Positions 39,760 through 51,934 of a stretch of 64,000 nt of DNA are shown here, in pieces. The stretch comes from Vitellaria paradoxa (Eukaryota; Streptophyta; Magnoliopsida; Ericales; Sapotaceae). The translations under genes were made by a program, and so were the position numbers. How positions within the stretch are numbered: the stretch's first letter is position 1; each line of letters begins with the position of its first letter. Location of the stretch: assembly GCA_019916065.1 (NCBI GenBank), contig CM034236.1, forward strand, positions 49,380,690 to 49,444,689. The letters are read 5' to 3'. A model generated the notes under the pieces. The model searched no databases and was not told the origin of the DNA. It saw only the letters and a program-made list of their open reading frames with translations.

Positions 39760-42700
39760 TCATACACCATAAGCCTCTCGAATAGCTCCTATAACTCGGG
39801 CTGCCACATCTTCTCCAAACATCCTTGGCAAGTTCGACTCTAGATCAAACTCAAGAGTCTTCCTCCGAATCGTTTGATCCCTTTTTGCCAAAAATTCTGC
39901 CTCAGTCTCTCCAGTCTCATTCCCACCAAAAGCGCACCGATCAATCCAGATGCCCAACACTTCCTTCACAGTAGGACTTACCTGATCCCTGACTATCTCC
40001 TCCATGCGTTCGATCCTTCCATTGTCAGTATCTATGCAGACCATAATTGCAGTTGGAGAAGTGATACAACGAATGTAGAGCTTTGGGTTGTAAGGCTGGA
40101 CCTCGGGGATTTTCTCTAGTCGTTGCCTGTGTTCGATCAGCTTTGTGTCTTCATAGAAGGTTTGAAGATAGTCCGGATGCAGTGCAAGGTCCTTCCGAGG
40201 TGGCAAATCAAGTAACAAGATCAGGGATTTAGGACTAATCTGGACAATCTCCAATAAAAAGTTTGGTGCATCTGTTGAAGGAGAAAGATAAGCTGAGAGG
40301 GTTAATGAATTAAATGCTCCTGATGGTAGTTCACAGTGTGTCCAACTCCCCAATATGAAATCAATCTGCTAAAAAAAAATGTTCAGAGATTTGGAATATA
40401 TTCCGATCTTGCTCGTGAAGATGATGTTATGGAAATTGGATAAGATATAAAACAAAATAGAACTAAATGGGCAAGATTTATCAAATGTACTGTCTTAAAA
40501 AAATTGTTTTCCCTGCTAGTATCGTAATCTAATAGTTCCAGACATTTAATGAAAATCTGTCTCCAGGATACAATGCCACACAAACCTGTCACCAAGATAC
40601 AGTGTCTAACCTTTCATTTAGTTTCTGCACTTTGTTTTATTGAAAGTAAGACTCGGTATATTCCCTCTCCCCAAATCTCACATAAGCAGGAATCTCGGGC
40701 ACTGGACAAGTCTTTTTTTACTCTGCCTTTTGCATCTACACTATAAGATGAACCGTGACGCTAATTTTAGTAGCACAACATGCCTGTAGAAACTAAAATT
40801 TTCTCTGAACAACATAATATTCCAGCATTTGCAAAGCAAGCTAAACAAGAAAAGTTTTTTTTTAAAAGGATGCAACAAGAAAAGCTTAATCTACTCAATC
40901 TGCACACACGGCTGAAAATTAACAAAATATAACTCTAAAAAACTTAAAATTAATCTGCTACCAAGAAATGTTCAGAGGTTTGGAATTCGGATGTTGCTCA
41001 TAACTTTCAAGTAGAAGATGAGGTCCTAATAAGAAATAGCACATTCAGTGTCTGACAGTACCAATGCTAAACCCTAGCCTACATTGTTGCAATTAAATCT
41101 CTAGGTTACTGAAGGTTGGCTTTGCAGAAATCAGGTTATGTGACTTAATTGGACCTTTGAAGATGGCAGTTCTTAAACTTCCCTACATTTTCACTCTGCC
41201 TTGAGTTACTACACTGTAAAACTGTTACACCAACTTTAGTAGCACAGCATGTATCTAAAAACAAAATTTTTCTCTGAACAAGGTCCTATTGCAGCATTTC
41301 CATAGCAAGTTAGACAAGAAAAGCTAAATCTATTCAATTTGCACACACATCTGAAAATATAAGTACATTATTTCAAGCATATACATAATTTAATTGACTG
41401 TGAGATCAATATTTAAGGACAAATGTGGTGAGGATGTTGCGAATGAGGAAAAAACACAAGCTTCCAGCACCGTGAAACAAGTCATATCCCCTTCGCAGCT
41501 TCGCCCCCAGGGGGTAGAGACACAAGCCAGGGCAATGGTGGCCAAACAAAGAGAGCAGCTTAAAGCAAGAAACTTCCTACCAAACTAAAGAAGGAAGACA
41601 GTACACACTCACTTCAATCTCTGTCTCTCTCCCCATTTTACCTCATCAAACATGTCATAACCTCAAACTGCATACAAAACACACAAGGCCTATTAAAGTT
41701 TAGTTTTTTTTTTTTTGGGGGGGGGGGGTGGTCTGGGGTGTGTGGGTAGGTAAAGCTTATAAGTAACCTATTAAAGTTGTAAAGCTTATTAAAGTAACAA
41801 CATTTTGGCTAGATTTACACAGTTTAACCTATACACACGAATATAAATATGTATGAGTAGGGGTATGCATGGTTTGGTTCGAGTTCACAATGGGCCTGGA
41901 ATTAAATCAATAGAAATTGGTTCCCAATCTTTTGACCCGGGACTACCAATCTGACCCGATTTTTTCGGGTTTAGTTTGCACTTGTCTCATGGTGCTGTAG
42001 TTTATGTGGAAAAGAAACAAAACAAATCAAGTGGGGTCAGTTTGGTCTTGAAATTGATTAACATGTAACCGAACCGATTAAAATCCGGTTGTTGTTTTTG
42101 GGACCCCCGAACCGAACCAAAGCAAAGTGGTCGGGTTGGTTTTGTTTTCATGTACTTTTGCACCCCTACGTATGAGTGGAGCATAAAAAACTGCATATTA
42201 GTCCCAACTGCCAATCATTATTTAAAAAAAAAAAAAAGCCTCTTTTATCCAAAAATTTCGAGCAATTAAAAAACAAAGCTTCTTTTCTCCAAAACCTTCA
42301 AGCAATTAATAACTTAATATTCACTAGAATCAGCTCTTGATCATGTGGGAAAAAAAGGTAAGGTTAAATACAATTGTTAACTCACAAAGTCAACAAATAG
42401 AGGAACACCATTTCTATAAATTATACATATTCATAAAGCTGCCTCCCCCATCATATCCGTCAGCAAGACACCAACTCAATTTCAAAAAATAGGGCACAAA
42501 TGCTAGTACCCAAACTAATAAACTCATCACAGTTGCCTTAATTTAGCCAAAGATCAATTGAAGAACTGAACGCAATATTTTTTTTTTCTCAGAAACAGCC
42601 CTTTTTTCAAAAATTTCAGGCTTCAATTTTCTAAGTACAATATATCTTTCAATATCACAAATTTCTTTTGATTTCTGAACTGCATGAGATGAGATAAAAC

Positions 42701-44408
42701 CTAGTGCAATGATTCAGAAAACTTATGTTCATGTAAACATGAGTCAATTGCCAATGCCATTTTTCAAGTAGCCAAAATTACATGCATCAAGCAGAGACAA
42801 ACTAGTTTGTTACTAACTCATACTTATGTAAGCACAAGTTTCTAAACAATTACACAAGAATTTCACTCAAAATATCTTTCAATTTTGAAATTAATATTTG
42901 CCCTGTATGGTAAAAAATAAAATAACATGGCAAAAATATTTGTCAGGTCGCCTGTTTACTAGTATGCACAGCCGCAAGCCTACCTCTTGCTTTCTATACG
43001 AAACCTCTAAACCAAATAGTTACACCCCACCCACCCACCAACCAAAAAAGAGAAAACTGCCATACCTAAAGGGTAATGAAAGAATAAAGAAGATAAAGAA
43101 GAATACATTGAAATCTGAATTGAGTCTACGCAAGGCGGATAGCCTCTTTATGAAGATAATGTTGGATGTTAGATCTAACCCTACTCTACTTGTCCAAGCA
43201 ACCATGTTGGCAAGGCCAATTATGTCATGGATTTTCCTTTAATTTATAAAAAGTTTTAAATTTCAAAGGAAAATAAAAATAAAGAAAAACCTAATGTTTC
43301 AGAAGGCCATTATCTAATTTTGGTCTTAATAATATGGGATATCAAGCTGGTTAGAAACACTGCTCTGGCGAACATTAAAAAATTAAAATGCGTTGTTTAA
43401 AAACCTTATCATCATAGTTTGATTCAAAGAATAAGAGAGAGAGAGAGAGAGAGGTACCAAATAAGCGTTTAAAATCAGAACAATTGTTAATCTACTAAAT
43501 ATTAGCGACATGGTCTTATCATATTGAATGGCAAAAGATGCGGACAACTGTTTTTTTTTTTTTGGCCCTTCATTTCTCAGATAAAAATGATGTTTTCACA
43601 CAAAATAAAGCATTGAGTTATTTTGAAGCAACCATAACTAGAAGAGCGGGGAATCTCATAGACAATTATATACAATAATTTAACATCCTTAATTGCCAGC
43701 TGATAGCAAAACAAGACGTATACAAATCCATATCCTACCACACCCTGTATTTTTTGTCTGTTTATTTACAATCATTTGATGATTTAATAGTCAAGAAATT
43801 GGGTAATTTATTCACAACCATTTGGATAATTCACCAAAGCCATAAGAGGTATATGGTAATTGGTAAATGTTTCATAATCCTAATGAACTTATCCAATATA
43901 TACATTTCATATTACTAAATACACAAAAAAGTCTAAGCAGACAGAAGTAATTAAGTATAAATTAGAAACTGTGATAGATTGCATGTAAACTAAATTGAAG
44001 GGAATTGTGTGTGTGTGTGGGGGGGGGAGAGAGAGACAGAGAGAAAGAGAGTACATGGGAGGGTTTACGGGCAGATCTGATGTGAAGAGAAGCATGGGCA
44101 GTCCCGGAGAGGTTATGGTAAGACTGGACGTCCGGCGGGAGGGTACATGGGAGGAGGTAGGAATCAAGACGCGTCTCCACCGCCGACACAAGTTCCACCA
44201 TCAGATTTCTATACGGCGCAGTCACATAAGGGAAGTCCATTAATCTCTTGCCCTCTGCTACTCCCTCCATCCGAGACGATGCAGAAGAAGACGAGCGGCA
44301 GATTCGAGCGGTTCTCGACGGAGGAGGAGGACAGCGGAAAGACTGAAACGCAGTTTGAATTGGAGCAACTAATGGCAAGTGTAAGGAGCTGGAAGATAAT
44401 ATAGCCAT
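39760..44408 (-). CDS. ACD2: Red chlorophyll catabolite reductase (RCCR / ACD2), 319 aa
   Basis: Two exons: 44,055-44,408 (118 codons from the ATG at 44,408) and 39,760-40,365 (201 codons plus stop), joined in phase 0 at SARKPSH|IDFILGSW. The 319-residue total equals Arabidopsis ACD2. Residues 1 to about 46 are S/P/R-rich, a plastid transit peptide. MDFPYVTAPYRNLM, LLPCTLPPDV, GSWTHCELPSG, DLPPRKDL and LPRMFGED are RCCR signatures. E157 (APNFLLEIVQ) and D292 (LEFDLE) align with the substrate-binding Glu154 and Asp291 of ACD2, from memory. The enzyme reduces red chlorophyll catabolite to the primary fluorescent catabolite with ferredoxin in senescing chloroplasts; loss causes light-dependent cell death. 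The 3.7-kb intron carries a hAT MITE and a T/G homopolymer. Confidence 0.96.
41858..42168. mobile_element. hAT-type MITE inside the RCCR intron
   Basis: The left terminus is TAGGGGTATGCATGG and the right terminus CACCCCTA, giving a TAGGGGTG-type inverted repeat. Flanks TGTATGAG (41,850-41,857) and CGTATGAG (42,169-42,176) are an 8-bp target duplication with one mismatch, the hAT signature size. The 311-bp interior has no coding capacity. The G-run at 41,718-41,729 lies just outside the element. Confidence 0.8.
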
Positions 44409-45141
44409 GCTGCTTCTCTGCACCCCACCTTGGGTCGTTGCTTTTAAGTTGCATCAGTACGCACAAATGGTTTTTGGGTACCAAAAATTAGTTTTTAGGT
44501 TTAAAAAGATAATTTTATTATAAATATATTTTCTTGGTACAAAAAAAAAAAAATTAAGATAAATTACACCTCTCAACATTTTGATAATTACATTTGAACT
44601 CTCCTAACGATTTAAATTTACAAATGCTTTCTCATTTTAAAATGTTACTAACTCCTAACTCCCTTCCATTAGTTGAATCCTAACTTTGTTAAATTTTTTA
44701 TTGTAAAAACAAATTGACCCCTAATTAATCACAAAAATCATTTATTTTCTCATTTCTCTCTAAAAAAGAACTCACTCGGTGCGCAAGCGCTCTCCGACTA
44801 GTGTGGGGGTAAAGGAAAGGTTGCGCACCCTCCGACTAGTGCGGGGGTAAAGGAAAGGTGTGCATATTTGTACGCAACATTACCCTTGCATTCTGTAAAG
44901 AATCTATCCTATAAATTATATATATACACAGCTAGTATGTATGTATATATATACACGCCACCAGAAAATAGGCTAACCACGATGGCACAATGTTACATCC
45001 ACTGCAACTCCCTCCACCATTGCCATCTCCTCCACCACTCAAGCAGCAAGTTGTTCTCCCTATTTCCCCCTTCCCCTCTTTTTTAAATGATCAACTAAAA
45101 GTAAATGAAACCTAAGTGAGTTTGGCTTTAAGTCTTAACAT
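44409..45141. other. RCCR 5' flank and intergenic DNA
   Basis: The RCCR leader and promoter side lie next to 44,408. A 38-bp tandem duplication (CTCCGACTAGTG...GGAAAGG) lies at 44,792-44,859. No gene is supported. Confidence 0.5.
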
Positions 45142-45971
45142 TGTTAGAGAGAGAGAAAGCAGAGGCGCGCAGATTATTAAAGAAAGAGAGACTGAAAAGA
45201 CTATGAAAAGAATCACAACGGGTTAAAATGTGTTGGTATAGAACAAATCTGGACACGTGGCCTTTTGGAAAGCATGGTAAGAGTTGACATGTGGCCTCTT
45301 GCAGAGCATCACAAGAGATGACGTGTGGCCCTTCACCAAGCATCGTAAGAGGGCGCGTGGCACTTCGCCGAGCATTATTTAAAAAAGTGCTCAGCATTAT
45401 TCCAGTAATTGGAGAATAATTGTAGTTGAGCCCTACTACTTTATAATGTGACCCTAATTATAAATGTTCAATGGTATTAAATGAACTAGATTTATTATCA
45501 ACCAAGTTAGTTTTTTTCGTTATAAGTAGCAAACGAGATGTGACATGTGGACAGTTCACAAGAATCACACTCTGTCTATTCAGACGCCTCTGTCACCCAT
45601 GCGCATTTAATGCGAAGTGAGGGCATTAAATGGCAAGTAAAAGGCATTTAAAGGGGAAGAGAAATTGTACATAGGGGAACATCAGTGAGATTTGATTTTT
45701 CATTCATTAATTTATTCGTTTTATCTTTACTATAATACACACTTAGTTCAAGAATTAAGGTATGCTCTCTATTGTCGACCTAACACTTCTCTCTTAGTTT
45801 TACACACTTTAAATTTCTCAAGCCTCTAATGACTTTCCCATCGAAGGATTTTTTGGTTGGGAACCTCCTCTTTGGCCATAATCCCTTTTTTCTTTGTGTT
45901 CAGCAGGCCTGATCTTGGATTTGGGATTGACGTGGAGAGCAGTTTTGACAAGAAATCTTTATTGTCGAACA
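45142..45971 (+). mobile_element. 5' LTR of a Ty3/gypsy element
   Basis: Begins TGTTAGAGAGAG (45,142) and ends GTCGAACA (45,971). It is followed by a primer-binding-type sequence, TTGGCAACTACTGTGGGG, which resembles the TTGGCGCC...GTGGGG site of plant Tat/Athila-like elements. About four degenerate 30-35-bp units (GTGGCC...GCATxxxAAGAG) run from 45,251 to about 45,380 in the presumed U3. No 3' LTR was found in the window. Confidence 0.65.
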
Positions 45972-46051
45972 TTTGGCAACTACTGTGGGGTAGCGTTTCC
46001 TTATTCCCACAGTCTCGAGACATCTATTTATTTTCCCAATCTTCATTAGTT

Positions 46052-47660
46052 ATGGCTTTTGGCAGAGATCTAACCCCCCCAACAATCTTCACGGGGGCAA
46101 TGAATGTGGAGGCTCCCAAGTAGAAAGGGAGTGCGATGACCATCAACACCCCAAGTCAGGCAATGAGAAAACAACGCAGAATTAGTGATTCTAATGCAGA
46201 AAGAAAGAGATAGGAGTTGCAGGACCTTGCGGATGCGAAACAAGCTGAATTGGAGGAAATTCTCCAGAAACTTAGGGAGAAGAAGAGAAAAGGGGTTAAT
46301 CACAATCTCTCTGATTCTGAGCAAACCGATTCCAGTGCGGAAGAAAGTTATGATGAATTGTACAGAGATCAACTTGAGTGGCTTTTGGGAAAAGAGGCGG
46401 AAGTTTGTGTTGAGGAGATTCCAAGTTCCAGGCCCAACTTTGGCGCAATCCCTGTAATGGCCCCTAGAGTCGAATTAGTGGGTATACAGTTCACCCACAA
46501 TCAACACTAGGAATCCACGTAACGATAGAAGACCAAGGCAGCGAGGACTCAGTAGAAGGATGATGTTCTTGGAAAGAAGCGTTCTAGCCAGAAGATGCAA
46601 TGTGGCGATGAAGAAAGTTCTTCCAGTGATGATATGATGCCAGCAAAAGCAAAAAAGCCTCACAAGCCTAGAAAAGTGGAAAAAGAGCAAGCGGTAGACT
46701 GGGAAGTCTCAGAATAGTCAACCCGTATGATGGCTAAGAGAGCATCTCAGCTTCCCCATTCACCAGCGACATTATTAAAGCAGAACCACCAAAAAAGTTC
46801 GTAACTCCCCGATTTAATACATATGATGGCAAATCTGATCCCTGGCTCATTACAGGTGCTACATGCATGCTATGACACTGTAGAGTTGGAACGACGAGTT
46901 GAGGTGTCGAGTGTTCCCGTCTAGCCTGGGAGACGTTGCTCTTTAATAATTTCGCAAATTACAGCTGGGGAGTATAAGCAGTTAGAAACAACTTGTTAAG
47001 GAATTCATCGCCAAGTTCTTGGCTATTGCCAAACAGCCAAAAACTACCGACGTGCTTCTCATTATGAAGAAAAAAAAGTAACAAAAGTCTTGGGGATTAC
47101 TCCCGCCGATATATGGAAGTATACAACAAAGTAGAAAGTTGTTCCAAGCAATTAGCAGTGACTTCCTTCAAGTTGAGACTTTAGAAAGGAGAAAAACTCT
47201 AACTTTCTTTGACAAAAAAGCTTACTATAAATATGTCCGATCTCATGTGCAAGATTAAAAAGAAATACACGAAGGTGGAAAACAAGACGACGCCCGCCGA
47301 TCAAAAAGTGGCAAAGTTTGCTAGGCCAAAAGCAAGAAAGACAAGGAGAAAAAATGAAAGAGTACATAGATGGCCAAAAGTCAATCTATAAAGCAGTCAA
47401 TACCGTTTTCAAGGAGCTGATCTTTAAAATCCTGCCCCAAGTCAAGGACAAACTGTATTTTTGATAGCCGAAAAAGTTGCCTGACTTCTCAGATAAAAAA
47501 GCTCACAGAGATTATTGTTCTTACCACCCAAAGCAGGGGCATCGGACAGGTACCTGTCGCTCTCTGCATTTCCTCTTGAAAGATCTTGTAAAGGAAAACC
47601 ACCTCAAGGAGTACACTCAAGGAGTACATTGACGAAACAAAAATCAAAGTAACCAGTGAT
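46052..47660 (+). mobile_element. Ty3/gypsy gag remnant
   Basis: ATGGCTTTTGGCAGAG (46,052) opens a gag-like frame that is soon broken by TAG. An E/K-rich coiled stretch follows (46,217-46,510), then FVTPRFNTYDGKSDPW (about 46,797), the retrotransposon gag domain. DYCSYHPKQGHRTGTCRSLH (about 47,511) is a zinc-knuckle-like motif and is followed by DLVKENHLKEYT. Multiple stops and frameshifts show it is dead. No pol was seen, so the element is truncated at about 47,660. Confidence 0.75.
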
Positions 47661-48693
47661 TAGCGCAAGACCCCCCAAGTAGATCAAAGGGACAATTAAT
47701 GGTGACAATTGTCCCTGCGAAACCCTTAACCCAGGGCAGTGGGAATGTTTGGAAAGCGAAGTGAACTTGAGATTGAGAACAAAGTAATCGTAAAAGTAAA
47801 AATAATTATCTGGAGAATGAACCCAAGTGTATATCTGTTAGAATAAAATAAATGATAAAATAAAATAACAGTATTAATAAATACTAATATTATCTTATAT
47901 AAAATAAATAAATATTCTAACAAACAATAAAAATAAAAATAATTTCACAAAGCCTATTCTCATGATGAGTAAACAAGTCATTTCTATAATTTTTGAAAAA
48001 AAAAATTTACCATGAAGGAGAATAAAGCACATAATAAGTATGATATTTCACTTTTTAAAAATACAATCAAATAAAAAAAATATTTATGTTCATTCGAACA
48101 CTTATCCAACCCAACAAGACCTCATCCCCCCCCGAAAAAAAAAAAAAAACAATCAACAAGACCAAACGTAGGAATAGTGAATTAAAACATGTGCTAATAG
48201 AAACAAAGAATCACACAGAAAATTAAAAAATCACAAGTGAATATCTTCTTAAAGCTCACAACGTGTTTTAACTAACAGTCCCAACTTTTTACAAGTTCCA
48301 CATGACCACAAATAAACACAGCCCGAAGACCCACAACCCTCTACATCCTACCCTGTTACACCAGAAAGTCAAACTAACAAAAACTCACAAATTCTTATTA
48401 TCGCTTCGGCTTCACAGGTGGAGTCTCTCTCTATCTCTCCCCCCGCCCTCCCTCCCTCCCTATATATATGAATATATATCTATATATCTGACCTTTGCTA
48501 AATATTAATCAGAGAGCAGAAAAATCCACAGCCCTCTCTCATATGGTTCTAATTGCAAACCATCAAGTTTGGCTTTGAATTGACTAATTCCCCGTTATTT
48601 ATCATACCCATCCGTGAGCATATAAGTAAAAGTTTCTTGCATGCTTCGAGGTGCACATCTCTTACTGTACACCTCCAACTTTCTGCTACCGTG
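47661..48693. other. Intergenic DNA and HSFB1 3'UTR
   Basis: AT-rich from 47,750 to 48,300. The last ~400 bases, of mixed composition with a CT-rich tract and TATATA run (48,420-48,490), probably include the HSFB1 3'UTR. No other gene is seen. Confidence 0.4.
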
Positions 48694-51600
48694 TCATGCA
48701 CTGATTCGGCCATCACAGACCCCGCTGGCCCCTCCTGCGGAGGAAATTGTACTCATCCACAGAGCGGTCTTCATTTCTTTGCGCTGGGCCCCATCAAATC
48801 CCAATTTTTCTTCACGAACCCTCTTTTTCTCATTCCCTTTCACCCACACCCCAAATAATTTCAAACGCTTGTCACTCTCGTCTACCCCATTTTGGTCGGC
48901 CTCATCATTCTCATCATCATCATCACCATGATCGTCATTTGCAGTAGCGTCGATCTGACTGTCCAATCCATCGCGGGTGGACCCACAGCTTCCTTGCCTC
49001 ACGATGCGATTGATCTGATCAGGCGCTACCTTGACGTACTCCGTCAGAAAGGCGATGAGCTCGTCGCACTGCTTCTTGGTCTGAGCGAGCTCCGAGCTCA
49101 GCAACTCGTTGTCTCTCCTTAGCTTCTCGTTCTCGTCGGACAAGCCGGCGAACTGTGCCGGCGTACCGGCCGACCCGGCGTTCTTCGAATCCGTGGACGA
49201 AGTCGATGTGGACCCCAGGTCATCCCCTGAATTAGACGGTGACGAAGGTCCACCCGTGGCGGCGGATTTTCCGGTGGCCGCCACCGCCTTCCGGCGACGG
49301 ATCTGCGTGAGGAGCTCTTTTTGCCCTCGCTTGAAATTCTCATTGGCGAATTCCCATTTGTCAGGCACAACCTTGCGAAAACCCTAAGTAACATTATCAA
49401 AGAGATAATTAGTCAACACTGTACAAAAACTAATGAGTCTTGACAAATTAACGCCGACAATTAAGCTATCCACATTGCCAAATGTCAAAAATTAATAGAA
49501 CCAAAATTGAGATATTTTGCCGTCAACTTAAAAATATAAAAAGCCAAGCACTTCCAAAGGACAAAGAGAAGCCGGCGCATACATGGAAGCTTATTTGGTT
49601 GAAAAAAAAAAATAAAAAAAATATAACTAAAAAATAAAATTTTAATATAAAAATAATATGTGACGAAATTTAATTAAAAAAATTATAAAAAAATTAATTA
49701 ATATTAATAAATTTTAATTAATTTTAACGTGCCAAACAACGACCCACTAAAGATAATTATTAGTAAGTTTGGACTTTGGAGTAAAAGAGAAAATAAAAGC
49801 AAATGAAAAAAAATAAAGAAACATATAAAAATAAAAAAGAAAACATAAAAACTTCAAATAAATCTTTTTAATTTCTTAAAAAATAAAAAATAATAAATTA
49901 ATTTTTTTGATATAGTTTCCAAATTTTGATGTTTACTCGTGAAATATGTAAAAATAACAAATCCATTCCATTTTTAATTTCCCATACTCTGAAAATTAAT
50001 ACTCACGCGTAATCTTTTGAACAAAAATAAATTGTATTTTTAAATAAAATAATTTAAAATTTTACAAAAATAAATAATTTAACATTAAAATAAAAATTTA
50101 TTTTTAATATACAATTAGTATATAATAACTTTTTTTTACACTTTCGACTTTCGACAAATTAATGACACGTCGCAATACCACATGTTATCAACTTGTGATT
50201 AATGTTTTGTTAATTTGTGATGTCATCAACAAAATATAATTAACAATTATCGATATTGTGTCATGTTTTGAAATCTACTTCTGCAGATACTTTTATTAAA
50301 ATTAAAGTCTAAAACAAATACTTCTTAAAAATATTGATATAAAACTTAATTTCTTATACAAAAATATAAACAAAATAATACATTTACCCCTAACTCAATG
50401 ATTTAATTAATTCAAATTACCATAAAACTCGTTTAGAAGAATAATTACCCCAACCCATCAATTGAATCCTATCTTCTTACCACTGTTTTCACTTTTCAAA
50501 CTGAGGTAGTCTTTCGGATCAGAGTTGGGGGTTCAACTATCATAACAATCCTGACTAATTAAATTGTAATGTCATATATTTATTAAATTAAATATTATAT
50601 ATAAATTAAATAATTAAAGATTATTTAAAATTTTGGAATCTAGTAAATGTTTCCTCTAATGTTATTTTTTTAGTTAGATGAAACACCCACGAAATAAATT
50701 TTCTTATAAATTAAAGATGCAACGGATACGCAAATATTTAAAGAGTGATTTCATAAAAAAAAATAATAATGACTAATTAAATTGTAATGTCGTATATTTA
50801 TTAAATTAAATATTATATATAAATTAAATAATTAAAGATTATTCAAAATTTTAGAATTTAGTAAATGTTTCCTCTAATGTTATTTTTTAGTTAGATGAAA
50901 CACCCACTAAATAAATTTTCTTATAAATTAAAGATGCAACGGATACGTAAATATTTAAAGAGTGATTTCATAAAAAAAAATAATAATATCAGAATTATTT
51001 TTATTTTGATCAAGGGAGCGTTTGGTAGCACAATTTTTAACATTTTTTAATAATTTTTAATCCAAAGTTGTTATTTGTAATATTTAATGTGTTTGGTAAA
51101 ACAAATTGTAATTTTTAGCAACGTTTTACAATTTTTGAATGTTTAATAAAATTTTTAACAATATTTAATAATTTTTAGCAATTTTTGAGTGTTTAGTAAA
51201 ATTTTTAACAAATTTTAATAACTTTTGTGTGTTTGGTAAATCTTTTAATAACTTTTGAGTGAAACAAATTACTGTAACAGAGTAAAAAAATAGCTAAAAT
51301 TAAAATTTTACCAAACACTCATTTTACAACTTTTGATAAATTTCCTATCAAACGGGACCCAAAACATTCATTGCTTCATCCACTTGTACAATGCGCAATG
51401 AAGATCGTATATTAGTAATGTGTTTATTCTCCCTATAACTTATAGTTATTCATAGGTGGTGTTAGAATGACCCAAAAAAAAAAAAAAAAAAAGTTAATGC
51501 AAAAGTGAGATATGATTAAATTTAATTAAAAAAATTTGTACCCCTTCGCAACTTTTGATGGATTTTATTCATCCAAAGATGTTCAACCGTTTGCTACAAA

Positions 51601-51729
51601 TTTGTCGATGTCTTGGAATTTCAACTTTATACAATTGTAGAAAAATATTTGTTCCCAAATTCAGCCTCTAAAATTTCTCAATAATCAAATATACGTTGAT
51701 CTTATTAAAAGGACATTTTAATATACACG

Positions 51730-51773
<44 letters not shown>

Positions 51774-51895
51774 AAATTTGACAATTCCACTTTATCACGT
51801 AAAATTTAACTTGCGCTACACTTTACACGTAACACCTAATTCAGTATTTAAAATTTCTCAATAATTAGATATACGTTAATTGTATTAAAAAGGCA

Positions 51896-51934
<39 letters not shown>

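Noticed and set aside
43995..44404. Open frames on the + strand opposite RCCR exon 1
   Set aside because: Shadows of the RCCR transit peptide and N-terminal exon, which has clear family motifs on the minus strand.
44409..44423. N-terminal extension of RCCR to 44,423
   Set aside because: Begins with GTG; the ATG at 44,408 gives exactly the family length with a normal transit peptide.
46217..46510. Apparent 97-codon acidic/basic protein gene
   Set aside because: It is part of the decayed gypsy gag region between the LTR and the gag motif.
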